The notes: generated by a model not told the origin, from the sequence alone. A DNA stretch of 64,000 nt from Paraclostridium sordellii (GCF_000953675.1 NZ_LN679998.1:68127-132126); one strand, 5' to 3'; positions 8,778 to 17,947 are shown, counted from the stretch's first letter. A program made the numbers and translations.

Positions 8778-9206
8778 TTATAATATTGATTTTGCTTCTA
8801 TTATAGTTGATAAAATTACTGAGGTTTTTGTTCTACCTACTTGTTTGATCTTGTCTATGACCTGTTCTAGTTCATACATATCTTTAACTATTACTTTTAA
8901 AAGTAAGCAGTCATCACCGGTAATATGATGACATTCTACAATACGATTATCACCTTTGGCATATTCTATAAAGTTATTATAATTTTCACTTGGTAGAGAT
9001 ATATTTATAAAAGATTTAATAACTCTTCCTAGTTTATCTGGATTAACAATAGCCTTATAACCTTGTATAACTCCAGATTCTTCTAGTCTTTTTACTCTTT
9101 CTGAAACAGCTGGAGAAGTTAATCCAACTATTTTTCCTAAATCTTTCATAGAAATTCTACCATCTTCTTGAAGTAGTTCAATTATTCTGCAATCTGTGAT
9201 GTCCAT
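8778..9206 (-). CDS. Lrp/AsnC family transcriptional regulator
   Basis: The protein has 142 aa. An N-terminal winged helix-turn-helix (about 1-60; ELLQEDGRISMKDLGKIVG, then SERVKRLEESG) is followed by the RAM ligand-binding domain. Such proteins sense amino acids and bind DNA as octamers. A GGGGGC-type ribosome binding site precedes the start on the minus strand. pncB lies 23 bases upstream on the same strand, so the two may be cotranscribed. The effector is unknown. Confidence 0.87.
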   Translation of the reverse strand: MDITDCRIIELLQEDGRISMKDLGKIVGLTSPAVSERVKRLEESGVIQGYKAIVNPDKLGRVIKSFINISLPSENYNNFIEYAKGDNRIVECHHITGDDCLLLKVIVKDMYELEQVIDKIKQVGRTKTSVILSTIIEAKSIL

Positions 9207-9229
9207 ATTTAGGCCCCCTTCGGTTTATA

Positions 9230-10663
9230 CTAATTTGTATTTTTTTTAGTATTTAACATAGAATTTTTTAGATTCCAAAGTTTTTCAGACAAATCAACTT
9301 TATAGGTTTGAGGATATAATAATCTTTTATATTCTCTCCATAAAGTGTTTAATTCATTTTGTGCATATTCTTTGATTTCTAAAACAGATTTATGTTCATA
9401 GACACATCTACCTTTTAAAAATAAAGGTTGAAGTAGTTCTTTGATAGTATAGTTTTTAAAAGTTTTTTTCTTCCATGTATAAACTGGATGGAAAATTGTT
9501 AGAGGTCTTGTTGTATCTAATGTTTCATTTTCAAGCATAACTAAATCTGCTTCAGCTTTACCTTGTTCATTATATATTCTAACAACTTTTTTGTATCCAG
9601 GATTAGTTATTTTTTCCGGATCTTCAGAAATTTTTATTTTAGGCTCAAGTTCACCGTTTTTATATGAGGCAACAAGTTTATATACTCCGCCCAATGATGG
9701 TGAATCTGAGGAAGTTATTAATTTTGTACCAACTCCCCATGAATTTATAGGAGAATTAGATGACTTTAGCTCAGATATGGTATGTTCATCTAAATCATTA
9801 GAAGCTGTAATCTTAACATTTCCAAAACCTGATTTTTTTAATAATTTTTTGCATTCTTTAGATAAGTAATCTAAATCTCCAGAATCAAGTCTTATTCCTA
9901 ATGGTTCAAATCCTTTACTTCTTAAGTCTTTAAAAACTTTTATAGCATTTGGAACTCCACTATTTAATACATCATATGTATCTACTAATAAAAGACATTT
10001 ATCTGGATAAATTTTAGCATAAGCTTCAAAAGCTTCTAATTCTGAATCAAATTTTTGAACCCAGCTATGAGCATGAGTTCCAACTACTGGTATATTAAAC
10101 ATTTTCCCAGCTAATGTATTTGCAGTAGCACTACATCCCCCAATTATAGCAGCTCTTGCACCGTAAATACCTGCATCAGGCCCTTGAGCACGTCTTAATC
10201 CAAATTCTAAAACAGAATCTCCTTGTGCTGCAAAACATACTCTAGAAGCTTTACTTGCAATTAAAGATTGGAAATTAATTATTGTAAGTAATGCAGTTTC
10301 AATAAGTTGAGCTTGATAAAGAGGAGCTTTTATCCTGATTATAGGCTCATTTGGAAACATTACAGTACCCTCAGGGACTGCATAAATATCTCCCGTAAAC
10401 TTAAAATTTTTTAAGAAATCTAAGAAACTTTCTGAGAATAAATTTAAACTTCTAAGATAATCTAAGTCACTATCTGAGAAATTAAGATTATTTATGTATT
10501 CAACCAGTTGATCTATACCACAAACTATAGTATACCCACCATTGCAAGCGTTTTTCCTAAAGAACATATCAAACACAACAATATCATTATGGACATTATT
10601 CTCGAAATAACCATTGATCATAGTCAGTTGATATAAGTCAGTAAGAAGTGTTAAGTTTTTCAT
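9230..10663 (-). CDS. pncB: Nicotinate phosphoribosyltransferase
   Basis: The protein has 477 aa, typical of the long Gram-positive form. It makes nicotinate mononucleotide from nicotinate and PRPP in the NAD salvage pathway. Visible features are the N-terminal LLTDLYQLTM segment, FGLRRAQGPDAG (substrate binding), GTHAHSW (catalytic His region) and LDSGDLDYLS. AAGGAG lies 7 bases before the ATG. The gene is divergent from spmA across a ~130-base gap. Confidence 0.92.
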   Translation of the reverse strand: MKNLTLLTDLYQLTMINGYFENNVHNDIVVFDMFFRKNACNGGYTIVCGIDQLVEYINNLNFSDSDLDYLRSLNLFSESFLDFLKNFKFTGDIYAVPEGTVMFPNEPIIRIKAPLYQAQLIETALLTIINFQSLIASKASRVCFAAQGDSVLEFGLRRAQGPDAGIYGARAAIIGGCSATANTLAGKMFNIPVVGTHAHSWVQKFDSELEAFEAYAKIYPDKCLLLVDTYDVLNSGVPNAIKVFKDLRSKGFEPLGIRLDSGDLDYLSKECKKLLKKSGFGNVKITASNDLDEHTISELKSSNSPINSWGVGTKLITSSDSPSLGGVYKLVASYKNGELEPKIKISEDPEKITNPGYKKVVRIYNEQGKAEADLVMLENETLDTTRPLTIFHPVYTWKKKTFKNYTIKELLQPLFLKGRCVYEHKSVLEIKEYAQNELNTLWREYKRLLYPQTYKVDLSEKLWNLKNSMLNTKKNTN

Positions 10664-10740
10664 TATATATCTCCTTATTACCCTAAAAATATAAAAAAAT
10701 TACATAAGTATACTTAATCATAATATAGGATAAGTTTCAA

Positions 10741-10770
10741 GTATAATCTGATAACTTAGTATCATAAAAT
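10741..10770 (+). promoter_or_regulatory. Possible sigma-E-type promoter of spmAB
   Basis: GTATAATC (10741-10748) and CATAAAAT (10763-10770) are 14 bases apart. The second element differs from the Bacillus sigma-E -10 consensus CATACAAT at one base. spmAB are sigma-E-dependent in Bacillus. A start near 10777 would leave a very short leader that still contains the G-rich ribosome binding site. Confidence 0.4.
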
Positions 10771-10792
10771 TGATAAGAGGGGGGGGATTTAT

Positions 10793-11374
10793 ATAGCAAA
10801 GATATGGTTTTGGATGATATTTATAGGAATTATTGGAAGCATATTAACAAATAACTTAGGCCAATTGAATGAAGTTATATTAAGCGAAGCATCTAGAGGG
10901 ATAGAATTTGCAGTTAGTTTAGCAGGTATAATGGCTCTTTGGATGGGAGTTATGAATATAGCTAAAGATTCTGGGTTAATAAGTAAAATAGGAAATATGC
11001 TATATCCAATATTAAAAAGGTTATTTCCTTCTATTCCCAAAGGACATAAAGCTATGTCATACATTGTGATGAATATTGTTTTAAATATGTTAGGAGCAGG
11101 GAATGGAGCAACAGCTTTTGGACTTAAAGCTATGAATGAATTACAAACTTTAAATAATAAAAAAGATACAGCTACAAATGATATGGTTATGTTTTTGGTA
11201 ATAAATATTTCTTCTATACAAATAATTCCTTTTACTATGATAAAGCTAAGATTAGATGGTGGGGCAAGTAATCCAAGTGAAATAATAGCAAGTACTTTAT
11301 TTGCAACCCTTATCTCTACATTTGTTGCAATCACTAGTTGTAAATTGCTTCAAAGAAGGAGGTATAGAAAATGA
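10793..11374 (+). CDS. spmA: Spore maturation protein A, apparent AUA start
   Basis: SpmA is a membrane protein of the nucleoside-recognition (Gate) family that acts with SpmB in spore core dehydration. The first ATG in frame (10814) lies 27 bases after the only ribosome binding site, a run of 8 G's (10779-10786), and would remove a segment (IWFW) resembling the IIW N-terminus I recall for Bacillus SpmA. The frame is open back to TAG at 10757, yet holds no ATG, GTG or TTG in that stretch. AUA at 10793, 6 bases after the G-run, gives MAKIWFWMIF and normal spacing, so I annotate it as the probable start (193 aa). Several hydrophobic helices are visible. It overlaps spmB by 4 bases. Confidence 0.8.
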   Translation: MAKIWFWMIFIGIIGSILTNNLGQLNEVILSEASRGIEFAVSLAGIMALWMGVMNIAKDSGLISKIGNMLYPILKRLFPSIPKGHKAMSYIVMNIVLNMLGAGNGATAFGLKAMNELQTLNNKKDTATNDMVMFLVINISSIQIIPFTMIKLRLDGGASNPSEIIASTLFATLISTFVAITSCKLLQRRRYRK

Positions 11375-11895
11375 TAAATATTTTTTCAAATTCAATAATA
11401 CCTATAATTATTTTGGTAATAGTTGTACATGGTAAAATAAAGGGAGTAGATATTTATGATAGCTTTGTAAAGGGGGCAATTGATGGATTAAAAGCTACTT
11501 GGACAATACTTCCATACATAATCGGAATATTTTTAGCCATAGGAATCTTTAAAAGTGGAAAAGGAATAGATATGTTAGAATTTATATTTAAACCTATAAC
11601 TAACTTGATGAGTATTCCAAAAGAATTAATAGGGCTTATAGTAATAAAACCTTTGTCGGGAAGTGGAGCTCTAGGAATGTATAATGAACTTGCAACAAGA
11701 GTTGGAATGGGGACATTAATAGAACAAATGGGAGCAACTATAGTTGGTTCATCAGAAACAATTTTTTATACTATGGCAATATATTTTGGTAGTTTAAAAA
11801 TTAAAAATACTAGACATACACTAACATGCTCTATGCTTAGTCATATTGCGGGTGTAATCGCAGCTGTTTTTATATGTTACATATTATTTAGTTGA
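11371..11895 (+). CDS. spmB: Spore maturation protein B
   Basis: The protein has 174 aa and is the partner of SpmA in the nucleoside-recognition/Gate membrane family, needed for proper spore dehydration in Bacillus and Clostridium. It has about four hydrophobic helices and the conserved stretch KPLSGSGALGMYNE (about 93-106). AAGGAGG precedes the ATG, which overlaps the end of spmA (ATGA). The two genes form a closed operon: a new promoter and T-box leader follow. Confidence 0.92.
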   Translation: MINIFSNSIIPIIILVIVVHGKIKGVDIYDSFVKGAIDGLKATWTILPYIIGIFLAIGIFKSGKGIDMLEFIFKPITNLMSIPKELIGLIVIKPLSGSGALGMYNELATRVGMGTLIEQMGATIVGSSETIFYTMAIYFGSLKIKNTRHTLTCSMLSHIAGVIAAVFICYILFS

Positions 11896-11923
11896 AAATT
11901 TTTATAAAAAAATAAAAAATATA

Positions 11924-11952
11924 TTTACAATTTAAATTTAAGCAACTATAAT
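11924..11952 (+). promoter_or_regulatory. Sigma-A-type promoter of the arginine T-box transporter operon
   Basis: TTTACA (11924-11929), a 17-base spacer, then TATAAT (11947-11952). Transcription would begin near 11959, just before stem I of the T-box. Confidence 0.75.
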
Positions 11953-11984
11953 ATGCTTATAATAAAAATTCAGAAAATAAATTC

Positions 11985-12210
11985 TAAGAAGAAGAGAGTA
12001 GCACTAAATGGAATTTCAGCGAGCTAGGGTTGGTGTGAGCCTAGTAATAAAGTTTAATGTGAAGAGAGCTTTGGAGAAGATTACTTGAACTAATAGTATG
12101 GTAATCGGTGAGCCTGCCTTAAAGGATTAAGTGGATAAGTTTACTTATCAATTAGAGTGGTAACGCGGATATAATTCGTCTCTTGGTTTTTTAAACCAAG
12201 AGACTTTTTT
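11985..12210 (+). promoter_or_regulatory. T-box riboswitch, arginine specifier (AGA)
   Basis: This is a complete T-box leader. The base of stem I carries AGUA on the 5' side. The distal loop motif GGUGUGAGCC is present. On the 3' side GAA is followed by the specifier triplet AGA (12065-12067), placed as AUG is in the metG leader of this window. The T-box sequence GAGTGGTAACGCGG (12155-12168) offers UGGU to pair with an uncharged NCCA tail with A as discriminator. A terminator with a 12-bp stem (12178-12204) and six T's ends it. Uncharged tRNA-Arg should allow readthrough into the transporter genes. Confidence 0.9.
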
Positions 12211-12243
12211 AATATATAGAATTATGTTATGCATTATTATTTG

Positions 12244-12317
12244 TTGAGTAACTTATCAATTAGAGTGGTACCACGGAAAATTTTCGTCTCTTAGCATTTT
12301 GCTAAGAGACTTTTTTT
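12244..12317 (+). promoter_or_regulatory. Second T-box antiterminator/terminator module without stem I
   Basis: About 30 bases after the first terminator the T-box core recurs: AGAGTGGTACCACGG (12262-12276), then a second terminator, 10-bp stem GTCTCTTAGC/GCTAAGAGAC (12286-12310) and seven T's. A 20-base stretch ending in GAGTGGTA is identical in both copies. No stem I, distal-loop motif or specifier loop fits into the gap, so this is a 3'-half duplication. RNA polymerase must pass both terminators to reach the transporter genes. Confidence 0.85.
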
Positions 12318-12407
12318 ATTACACAAAACATGTTTTGGAGTTTAAAGTAAAATAGAATTATCAATGTATTTTCAATTACTAATAATTATTAATTAGGAGG
12401 GTTTATT

Positions 12408-13220
12408 ATGAAAAAATTAAAAAAATATATATATGCAATTTTAATAGGTGTATTAAGTTTGTCGGTGGCTGGATGTTCATCGAAAGAAGAAAAAAGCCAA
12501 TTAAAAGCCATAAAAGATAAAGGCGTTTTAACAGTAGGTACTAGTGCAGATTATCCACCGTACGAGTTTCATAAAGAAATAGATGGGAAAGACACTATAG
12601 TAGGTTTTGAAATGATGATGGCTGAAGAAATAGCAAAAGAGTTAGGAGTTAAGTTAGAGATAAAGGACATGAAATTTGATGGATTATTAGGGGCTTTAAA
12701 ATCTGGAAATGTTGACATGGTTGTTGCAGGCATGAGTCCAACTGAGGAAAGAAAAAAAGCTGTTAACTTTACTGATATTTACTACAATGGAGAACATGTA
12801 ATTTTAGTTAAAGATAATAACAAAAATAAATATAAATCTATAGGTGATTTAAAAAATGCAAAAATAGCAGTTCAAAAAGCTAGCTTACAAGAAAATATAG
12901 CAAAAGATGTTATAAAGGCTAGCGATATAAAATCATTAGGAAAAATATCTGATGTTATATTAGCTCTTCAAAATAATAATGTAGATGCAGTTGTAGTAAG
13001 CAAAGAAGCTATAGATGGTTACTTAAAACAATATCCCAAAATAGTAGTATCGGATGTTAATTTAGGCGAAAACAAAGGAGAAGGATCAGCTATAGCTGTA
13101 GATAAAAATAATGATCAAACTCTAATAACAGAAACTAATAAAGTTATAAATAAATTAAAAGATAGTGGAAAAATAAATGAATTTGTTCAACAGGCAACAC
13201 AACTAGCACAACAAAATTAG
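12408..13220 (+). CDS. Amino-acid ABC transporter substrate-binding lipoprotein (probably arginine)
   Basis: The protein has 270 aa and belongs to solute-binding family 3. A lipoprotein signal peptide ends at SVAGC with Cys23. The mature part has the typical GVLTVGTSADYPPYEF start and the later DAVVVSKEA region. It captures an amino acid outside the membrane for the permease encoded next. The upstream T-box reads AGA, so arginine is the most likely substrate; sequence alone would allow other polar amino acids. AGGAGGG lies 8 bases before the ATG. Confidence 0.87.
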   Translation: MKKLKKYIYAILIGVLSLSVAGCSSKEEKSQLKAIKDKGVLTVGTSADYPPYEFHKEIDGKDTIVGFEMMMAEEIAKELGVKLEIKDMKFDGLLGALKSGNVDMVVAGMSPTEERKKAVNFTDIYYNGEHVILVKDNNKNKYKSIGDLKNAKIAVQKASLQENIAKDVIKASDIKSLGKISDVILALQNNNVDAVVVSKEAIDGYLKQYPKIVVSDVNLGENKGEGSAIAVDKNNDQTLITETNKVINKLKDSGKINEFVQQATQLAQQN

Positions 13221-13232
13221 GAGGGATAATAA

Positions 13233-13955
13233 ATGAACTTTTCGTTTTTAGGTGATTATTCACAGTTTTTTATAGATGGAACAAAGATAACTATTGGTAT
13301 ATCTATATGTACCTTGATTTTAGGATTTATTATAGGGACAGCAATATGTATGTTAAGAATATCTAGAAATAAAATATTAAGCTTTATAGGTGGAGCGTAC
13401 ATTGAATTTTTAAGAGGAACACCATTACTAGTTCAAATTTATATAATTTACTTTGGATTACCAACTATAGGAATTAAGATGCCTAGTTTAGGTCCTATAC
13501 CTTCTGAGTATATATCAGCAATAGTTGCACTTTCTATAAATTCAAGTGCATACATAGCTGAAATTTTAAGATCAGGAATACAGTCAATAGATAAGGGTCA
13601 AATGGAAGCGAGTAGATCATTAGGGCTAGATTATTCGCTAAGTATGAAATTAGTAATAATACCTCAGGCATTAAAAAATGTACTTCCAGCTCTTGCTAAT
13701 GAATTTATAGTTTTAGTAAAAGAATCATCAATTGTTTCAATAATAGGAATACAAGATTTAATGTATAGTGCAGATATAGTAAAAGGAAATACATATCTAG
13801 CTTTTGAACCATTACTAGTAGCTGCAATGATATATTTTGTACTTACATTTACATTATCAAAATTAGTTGGATTATTTGATAATAAATTACAAGATTCATC
13901 TACTAAAAGTCAAAGTTCATTTAAAAGTAAATTTGGATTCAGTAAAGTAGCATAG
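13233..13955 (+). CDS. Amino-acid ABC transporter permease
   Basis: The protein has 240 aa and belongs to the HisM/ArtQ type. It has about five hydrophobic helices, the [11 protein letters not shown] motif (residues about 53-63) and the EAA loop (EASRSLGLD near 129-137) that contacts the ATPase. It sits 12 bases after the binding protein and 11 bases before the ATPase, so the three form one operon. A single permease gene suggests a homodimeric channel. Confidence 0.9.
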   Translation: MNFSFLGDYSQFFIDGTKITIGISICTLILGFIIGTAICMLRISRNKILSFIGGAYIEFLRGTPLLVQIYIIYFGLPTIGIKMPSLGPIPSEYISAIVALSINSSAYIAEILRSGIQSIDKGQMEASRSLGLDYSLSMKLVIIPQALKNVLPALANEFIVLVKESSIVSIIGIQDLMYSADIVKGNTYLAFEPLLVAAMIYFVLTFTLSKLVGLFDNKLQDSSTKSQSSFKSKFGFSKVA

Positions 13956-13966
13956 GGGTGATTTTA

Positions 13967-14689
13967 ATGATACAGATAAAAAATATAAAGAAAAATTTCG
14001 GTAAAAATGAAGTTTTAAAAGATATCAATCTAAATATAAAAAAAGGTGAAATAGTAGCAATTTTAGGTCCTAGTGGATCAGGAAAAAGTACTTTACTAAG
14101 ATGTATAAACTTATTAGAAAGTCCAAATGGAGGAGAAATTATTTACAAGGGCGAAAATATACTTGATAAAAAATGTGATATCAATAAAGTTAGACAACAC
14201 ATTGGTATGGTATTTCAAAACTTCAATTTATTTTCTAATATGACAGTACTTCAAAATATAATAGTAGCACCTACTAAAGTAAAGAAAATAAAAAAAGAAG
14301 AAGCAATGAAAGATGCATTGGTACTACTAGAAAGAGTTGGACTTCTAGATAAAAAGGATGATTATCCATCACAACTTTCAGGAGGTCAAAAGCAAAGAAT
14401 TGCAATAGCGAGAGCGTTGGCTATGAAACCAGATATTATGTTATTTGATGAACCTACATCTGCACTTGACCCAGAGATGGTAAAGGAAGTATTAGATGTA
14501 ATGAAAGAACTTGCAAAAGAAGGGATGACTATGGCTGTTGTAACTCATGAGATAGGATTTGCAAAAGAAGTTGCAGATAAAGTTGTATTTATGGATAATG
14601 GATTTATTATAGAAGAGGGATCTCCTAAAGAAGTTTTTGAAAATACAAAGCAAATAAGAACTAAGCAATTTTTTGATAAAGTCATATAA
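13967..14689 (+). CDS. Amino-acid ABC transporter ATP-binding protein
   Basis: The protein has 240 aa. I take ATG 13967, which has AGGGGTG at the right distance; an in-frame GTG at 13958 lies inside that ribosome binding site. Motifs are Walker [10 protein letters not shown] (34-42), Q-loop FQNF (83-86), signature LSGGQKQR (137-144) and Walker B with DEPTSALDP (161-169), typical of polar amino-acid importers (GlnQ/ArtP/HisP type). It powers uptake by the preceding permease. It ends the arginine T-box operon. Confidence 0.92.
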   Translation: MIQIKNIKKNFGKNEVLKDINLNIKKGEIVAILGPSGSGKSTLLRCINLLESPNGGEIIYKGENILDKKCDINKVRQHIGMVFQNFNLFSNMTVLQNIIVAPTKVKKIKKEEAMKDALVLLERVGLLDKKDDYPSQLSGGQKQRIAIARALAMKPDIMLFDEPTSALDPEMVKEVLDVMKELAKEGMTMAVVTHEIGFAKEVADKVVFMDNGFIIEEGSPKEVFENTKQIRTKQFFDKVI

Positions 14690-14714
14690 AGGCGAGTAAT
14701 AAACTAAAATAAGA

Positions 14715-14743
14715 TTGACATAATGTAGTAAATTTAATAAAAT
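14715..14743 (+). promoter_or_regulatory. Sigma-A-type promoter of the metG leader
   Basis: TTGACA (14715-14720), 17-base spacer, TAAAAT (14738-14743). It lies ~80 bases upstream of the T-box stem I, so either the leader has a 5' extension or a closer promoter exists. Confidence 0.65.
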
Positions 14744-14825
14744 TAAGCTTAATAAGTTAATAAAAATAATTCACAAAAATATTGAATAAAACATATTATT
14801 TATGTAAATTATATAAACAATTAAG

Positions 14826-15075
14826 CTATGAAGAGATGAGTAAGTAATAATTTTTTCTACAGAGAGCTAGATTAGGTGAAAGCTAGTGTTAAAAGAATTA
14901 CTGAATATGGTCTTGGAGCAATTTTATCCGAGTAATAAATTATAATTTATTTTTAAGATAAAACGGTTAGACTCGTTAACGTCTACTAAGATATCTATAC
15001 TAGGCTTATAGATAATTAGGGTGGTACCGCGAATATAACCTCGCCCCTATGATTTACATAGGTGGCGAGTTTTTT
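14826..15075 (+). promoter_or_regulatory. T-box riboswitch, methionine specifier (AUG)
   Basis: Stem I carries AGUA on the 5' side. The distal loop has AGGTGAAAGC. The specifier loop reads GAAU followed by AUG (14907-14909). The T-box core AGGGTGGTACCGCG (15018-15031) is followed by a terminator, CTCGCCCCTATG/CATAGGTGGCGAG (15040-15069) with one bulged base and six T's. It should raise metG expression when uncharged tRNA-Met builds up. Confidence 0.92.
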
Positions 15076-15112
15076 GTTTATAGAGAAACATAAATCTAAG
15101 GAGGAAATATAT

Positions 15113-17047
15113 ATGACAAAACCTACGTTTTACGTTACAACTCCTATATATTACCCAAGTGGGAACTTACATATAGGACATACTTATACAACAGTTGCAG
15201 CAGATGCTATAGCAAGATTTAAGCGTTTCTGTGGATATGATGTAAAGTTCTTAACAGGAACTGATGAGCATGGAGAAAAGATACAAAAAACTGCAAAAGA
15301 AAAAGGAATGACAGAAATAGAGTATCTTGATGGAATGATAGCTGATATACAAAAGTTATGGAAGACTATGGACATATCTTATGATGATTTTATAAGAACA
15401 ACTCAAGAAAGACACGAAGTTATAATACAAAAAATATTTACTAAGTTATATAAACAAGGTGATATATATAAAGGTTCTTATGAAGGAAGATATTGTACTC
15501 CATGTGAGAGTTTCTGGACAGAATCTCAATTATTAGAAGGGAATAAGTGTCCTGACTGTGGAAGAGATACTTATATAGCTAAAGAGGAAGCGTATTTCTT
15601 CAAATTATCTAAGTATGAAGATAAATTAAGAGAATTATTTGCTGATCCAAACTTCTGTTTCCCAGTATCTAGAAAGAATGAAATGGTTGCAAACTTTTTA
15701 GATAAAGGATTAGAAGATTTATGTGTAACTAGAACTACATTTGACTGGGGTATAAAAGTACCTTTTGATGAGAAACACGTTATATACGTTTGGGTAGATG
15801 CTTTATGTAACTATATAACAGCATTAGGATACATGAGCGAAGATGATTCAGAATTTAAAAAATATTGGCCAGCTAATGTCCATATAGTAGGAAAAGAAAT
15901 AATGAGATTCCATACTATAATATGGCCAGCTATACTTATGGCTTTAGGTGAAGAAATGCCTACACAAGTATATGGACATGGATGGATATTATTTGATAAT
16001 GATAAAATGAGTAAATCAAAAGGAAATATAGTTTATCCAGAGCAAATGATAGAAAGATATGGAGTAGATGCTCTAAAATACTTCTTATTAAGAGAATTTG
16101 CATTTGGTCAAGATGGTAACTATACGCATAGAAACTTTGTAACAAGACTTAACTCAGACTTAGCAAATGACTTAGGGAACTTAGTAAGTAGAACTGTTTC
16201 TATGGTTGAAAAATACAATGATGGAATAATACCAATGCCAAAAGTAAGCACTGAATTTGATGAAAGTTTAAAAGAAACTGCTAAAACTTCAGTAGAGAAC
16301 TTTGAATTAGAAATGAATAAGTTACAATTTAATGAAGCATTAGAATCAGCTTGGAAATTAATAAGAAGAACTAATAAATATATAGATGAAACTATGCCTT
16401 GGGCTTTAGCTAAAGATGAAGCTAAGAAAGATGAGTTAGATGTAGTTTTATACAACTTATGTGAATCTATAAGAATAGTAGCAACTCTTATAAATCCAAT
16501 GATGAACGATACTGCTAAGAAAATATATACTCAATTAGGTATAACAGATGAAAACTTAATGACTTGGGAAAGTACTAAGATTTTTGGATTAATAAAAGAA
16601 AATACAAAAGTTGAAAAAGGAAATGCATTATTCCCAAGATTAGATATAGAAAAAGAAGTAGAAGAGTTACAAGAATTATTTGCTGAAAAGAAAGAAGAAC
16701 AAGAAGCTCCATTAGAGCATAAACCTGAAATTTCTATAGATGATTTAGATAAAATCGAGCTTAGAATAGGAAAAATAATAAAATGTGAAAAACATCCTAA
16801 GGCAGATAGACTATTAGTATCACAAGTTAAAATAGGACCAGAAACAAGACAAATAGTATCTGGAATAGCTAAGTGGTATAAGCCAGAAGATTTAATAGGA
16901 AAAGAAGTTACAGTAGTATGTAACTTAAAGCCTGTCAAATTAAGAGGGGTTGAATCTCAAGGTATGATATTAGCTGCAGGAGATAATGGTGATGATTTAG
17001 TATTACCATTAACAGAAGGGGCTAAAGACGGCTCTGAAGTTAGATAA
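15113..17047 (+). CDS. metG: Methionyl-tRNA synthetase
   Basis: The protein has 644 aa from the ATG at 15113, which follows AAGGAGG at normal spacing; an extended reading from 15062 would begin in the T-box terminator. Class I motifs are HIGH (20-23) and KMSKS (298-302). A zinc-like knuckle has Cys128, Cys131, Cys146 and Cys149. A C-terminal EMAP-II/Trbp-type tRNA-binding domain covers about 545-644. It charges tRNA-Met, and its own T-box reads AUG, closing the feedback loop. tatD follows 12 bases later, as in Bacillus. Confidence 0.96.
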   Translation: MTKPTFYVTTPIYYPSGNLHIGHTYTTVAADAIARFKRFCGYDVKFLTGTDEHGEKIQKTAKEKGMTEIEYLDGMIADIQKLWKTMDISYDDFIRTTQERHEVIIQKIFTKLYKQGDIYKGSYEGRYCTPCESFWTESQLLEGNKCPDCGRDTYIAKEEAYFFKLSKYEDKLRELFADPNFCFPVSRKNEMVANFLDKGLEDLCVTRTTFDWGIKVPFDEKHVIYVWVDALCNYITALGYMSEDDSEFKKYWPANVHIVGKEIMRFHTIIWPAILMALGEEMPTQVYGHGWILFDNDKMSKSKGNIVYPEQMIERYGVDALKYFLLREFAFGQDGNYTHRNFVTRLNSDLANDLGNLVSRTVSMVEKYNDGIIPMPKVSTEFDESLKETAKTSVENFELEMNKLQFNEALESAWKLIRRTNKYIDETMPWALAKDEAKKDELDVVLYNLCESIRIVATLINPMMNDTAKKIYTQLGITDENLMTWESTKIFGLIKENTKVEKGNALFPRLDIEKEVEELQELFAEKKEEQEAPLEHKPEISIDDLDKIELRIGKIIKCEKHPKADRLLVSQVKIGPETRQIVSGIAKWYKPEDLIGKEVTVVCNLKPVKLRGVESQGMILAAGDNGDDLVLPLTEGAKDGSEVR

Positions 17048-17059
17048 GGAGATGACGAA

Positions 17060-17830
17060 ATGTTATTTGACTCACATGCACATTTAAATGATGAAAAATT
17101 TGATGAAGATAGAGAAGAATTAATAAATTCACTAAAAGCTAAAGGAGTAGATTTAGTACTAAATCCTGGAGCTTGTATAGAAACATCTAAAAGCAGTGTA
17201 GAATTAGCTAATAAATATGATTTTATATATGCAGCAGTTGGAGTTCATCCTCACGATGTAGGAGAAATGACTGAAGATGATATCGAAACATTAAGAAAAC
17301 TTGCACTAGAAAATGAAAAAGTAAAAGCTATAGGAGAAATAGGATTAGACTACTACTATGACAACTCTCCTAGAGAAATTCAAAAAAAATGGTTTAAAAG
17401 ACAAATAGAATTAGCTAATGAACTTAAGTTACCTATAATAATTCATGACAGAGATGCTCATGGCGATACATTTGAAATAATAAAGAATACTAAAAGTCCT
17501 GAAATAGGATGTGTTCTTCATTGTTATAGTGGAAATGTAGAATTAGCTAAAGAGTATGTAAAAATGGGATGTTATATATCAATACCAGGAACAGTTACAT
17601 TTAAAAATAATAAAAAAACTAGAGAAGTAGCTAAGGAAATACCACTTGAGTATTTACTTATAGAAACTGACTCACCATATATGGCACCTGAGCCACATAG
17701 AGGAAAAAGAAATGATCCTTCTTTAGTACAATTTGTAGCAGATAAAATAGCTCAAGAAAAAGGAATATCATATGAGCAAGTATGTGAAGCTACAAAAGAA
17801 AATGCAAAAAGATTTTTTAGTATTAAATAG
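17060..17830 (+). CDS. tatD: TatD family metal-dependent deoxyribonuclease
   Basis: The protein has 256 aa with a TIM-barrel metallohydrolase fold. The metal motif HAH (His6, His8) is in DSHAHLND. The conserved GEIGLDYY stretch (about 93-100) and the late TDSPY motif are present. It corresponds to Bacillus YabD, also found between metG and rnmV. Family members have DNA exonuclease activity; the cellular role is not settled. AAGGAGATG precedes the ATG. Confidence 0.9.
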   Translation: MLFDSHAHLNDEKFDEDREELINSLKAKGVDLVLNPGACIETSKSSVELANKYDFIYAAVGVHPHDVGEMTEDDIETLRKLALENEKVKAIGEIGLDYYYDNSPREIQKKWFKRQIELANELKLPIIIHDRDAHGDTFEIIKNTKSPEIGCVLHCYSGNVELAKEYVKMGCYISIPGTVTFKNNKKTREVAKEIPLEYLLIETDSPYMAPEPHRGKRNDPSLVQFVADKIAQEKGISYEQVCEATKENAKRFFSIK

Positions 17831-17840
17831 TTAATATTAT

Positions 17841-17876
17841 GGGGGCTAACTATAAATTTAGATTAGCCTCCATTTT
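17841..17876 (+). terminator. Hairpin after tatD
   Basis: GGGGGCTAA/TTAGCCTCC pair with one G-U, a 13-base loop and ATTTT after. It is a modest terminator candidate whose T-tract merges into the next inverted repeat. Confidence 0.5.
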
Positions 17877-17946
17877 AAGCTTTATAATAAATTTTATATA
17901 ATAAGAAAGGTTGAAGCCTTGATAAAATTTATTATAAAGCTTAAAA
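17873..17946. repeat. Perfect 25-bp inverted repeat between tatD and rnmV
   Basis: The 25 bases at 17873-17897 are the exact reverse complement of 17922-17946, with a 24-base spacer. The spacer holds a small AAGG/CCTT stem, so the RNA could form one ~70-base hairpin. The right arm overlaps the likely rnmV promoter. There is no coding content. Origin unknown. Confidence 0.85.
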
Positions 17947-17947
17947 T
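17919..17947 (+). promoter_or_regulatory. Probable rnmV promoter
   Basis: TTGATA (17919-17924), 17-base spacer, TAAAAT (17942-17947), largely inside the right arm of the 25-bp inverted repeat. Confidence 0.5.

Noticed and set aside
10789-11334. 181-aa minus-strand open frame opposite spmA
   Set aside because: spmA has clear family features on the plus strand; the reverse frame has no initiation signals.
12211-12285. A tRNA gene or small RNA between the two T-box terminators
   Set aside because: The GGTACCACGG-like sequence is the T-box core. No cloverleaf can be formed.
15062-15112. N-terminal extension of metG
   Set aside because: It reads through the T-box terminator and lacks a ribosome binding site; ATG 15113 follows AAGGAGG.
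16531-16938. Long minus-strand open frame (135 aa) inside metG
   Set aside because: It is antisense to the conserved tRNA-binding domain of metG, has Ser/Ile-rich low-complexity content and no ribosome binding site. It reflects AT-rich codon use on the other strand.
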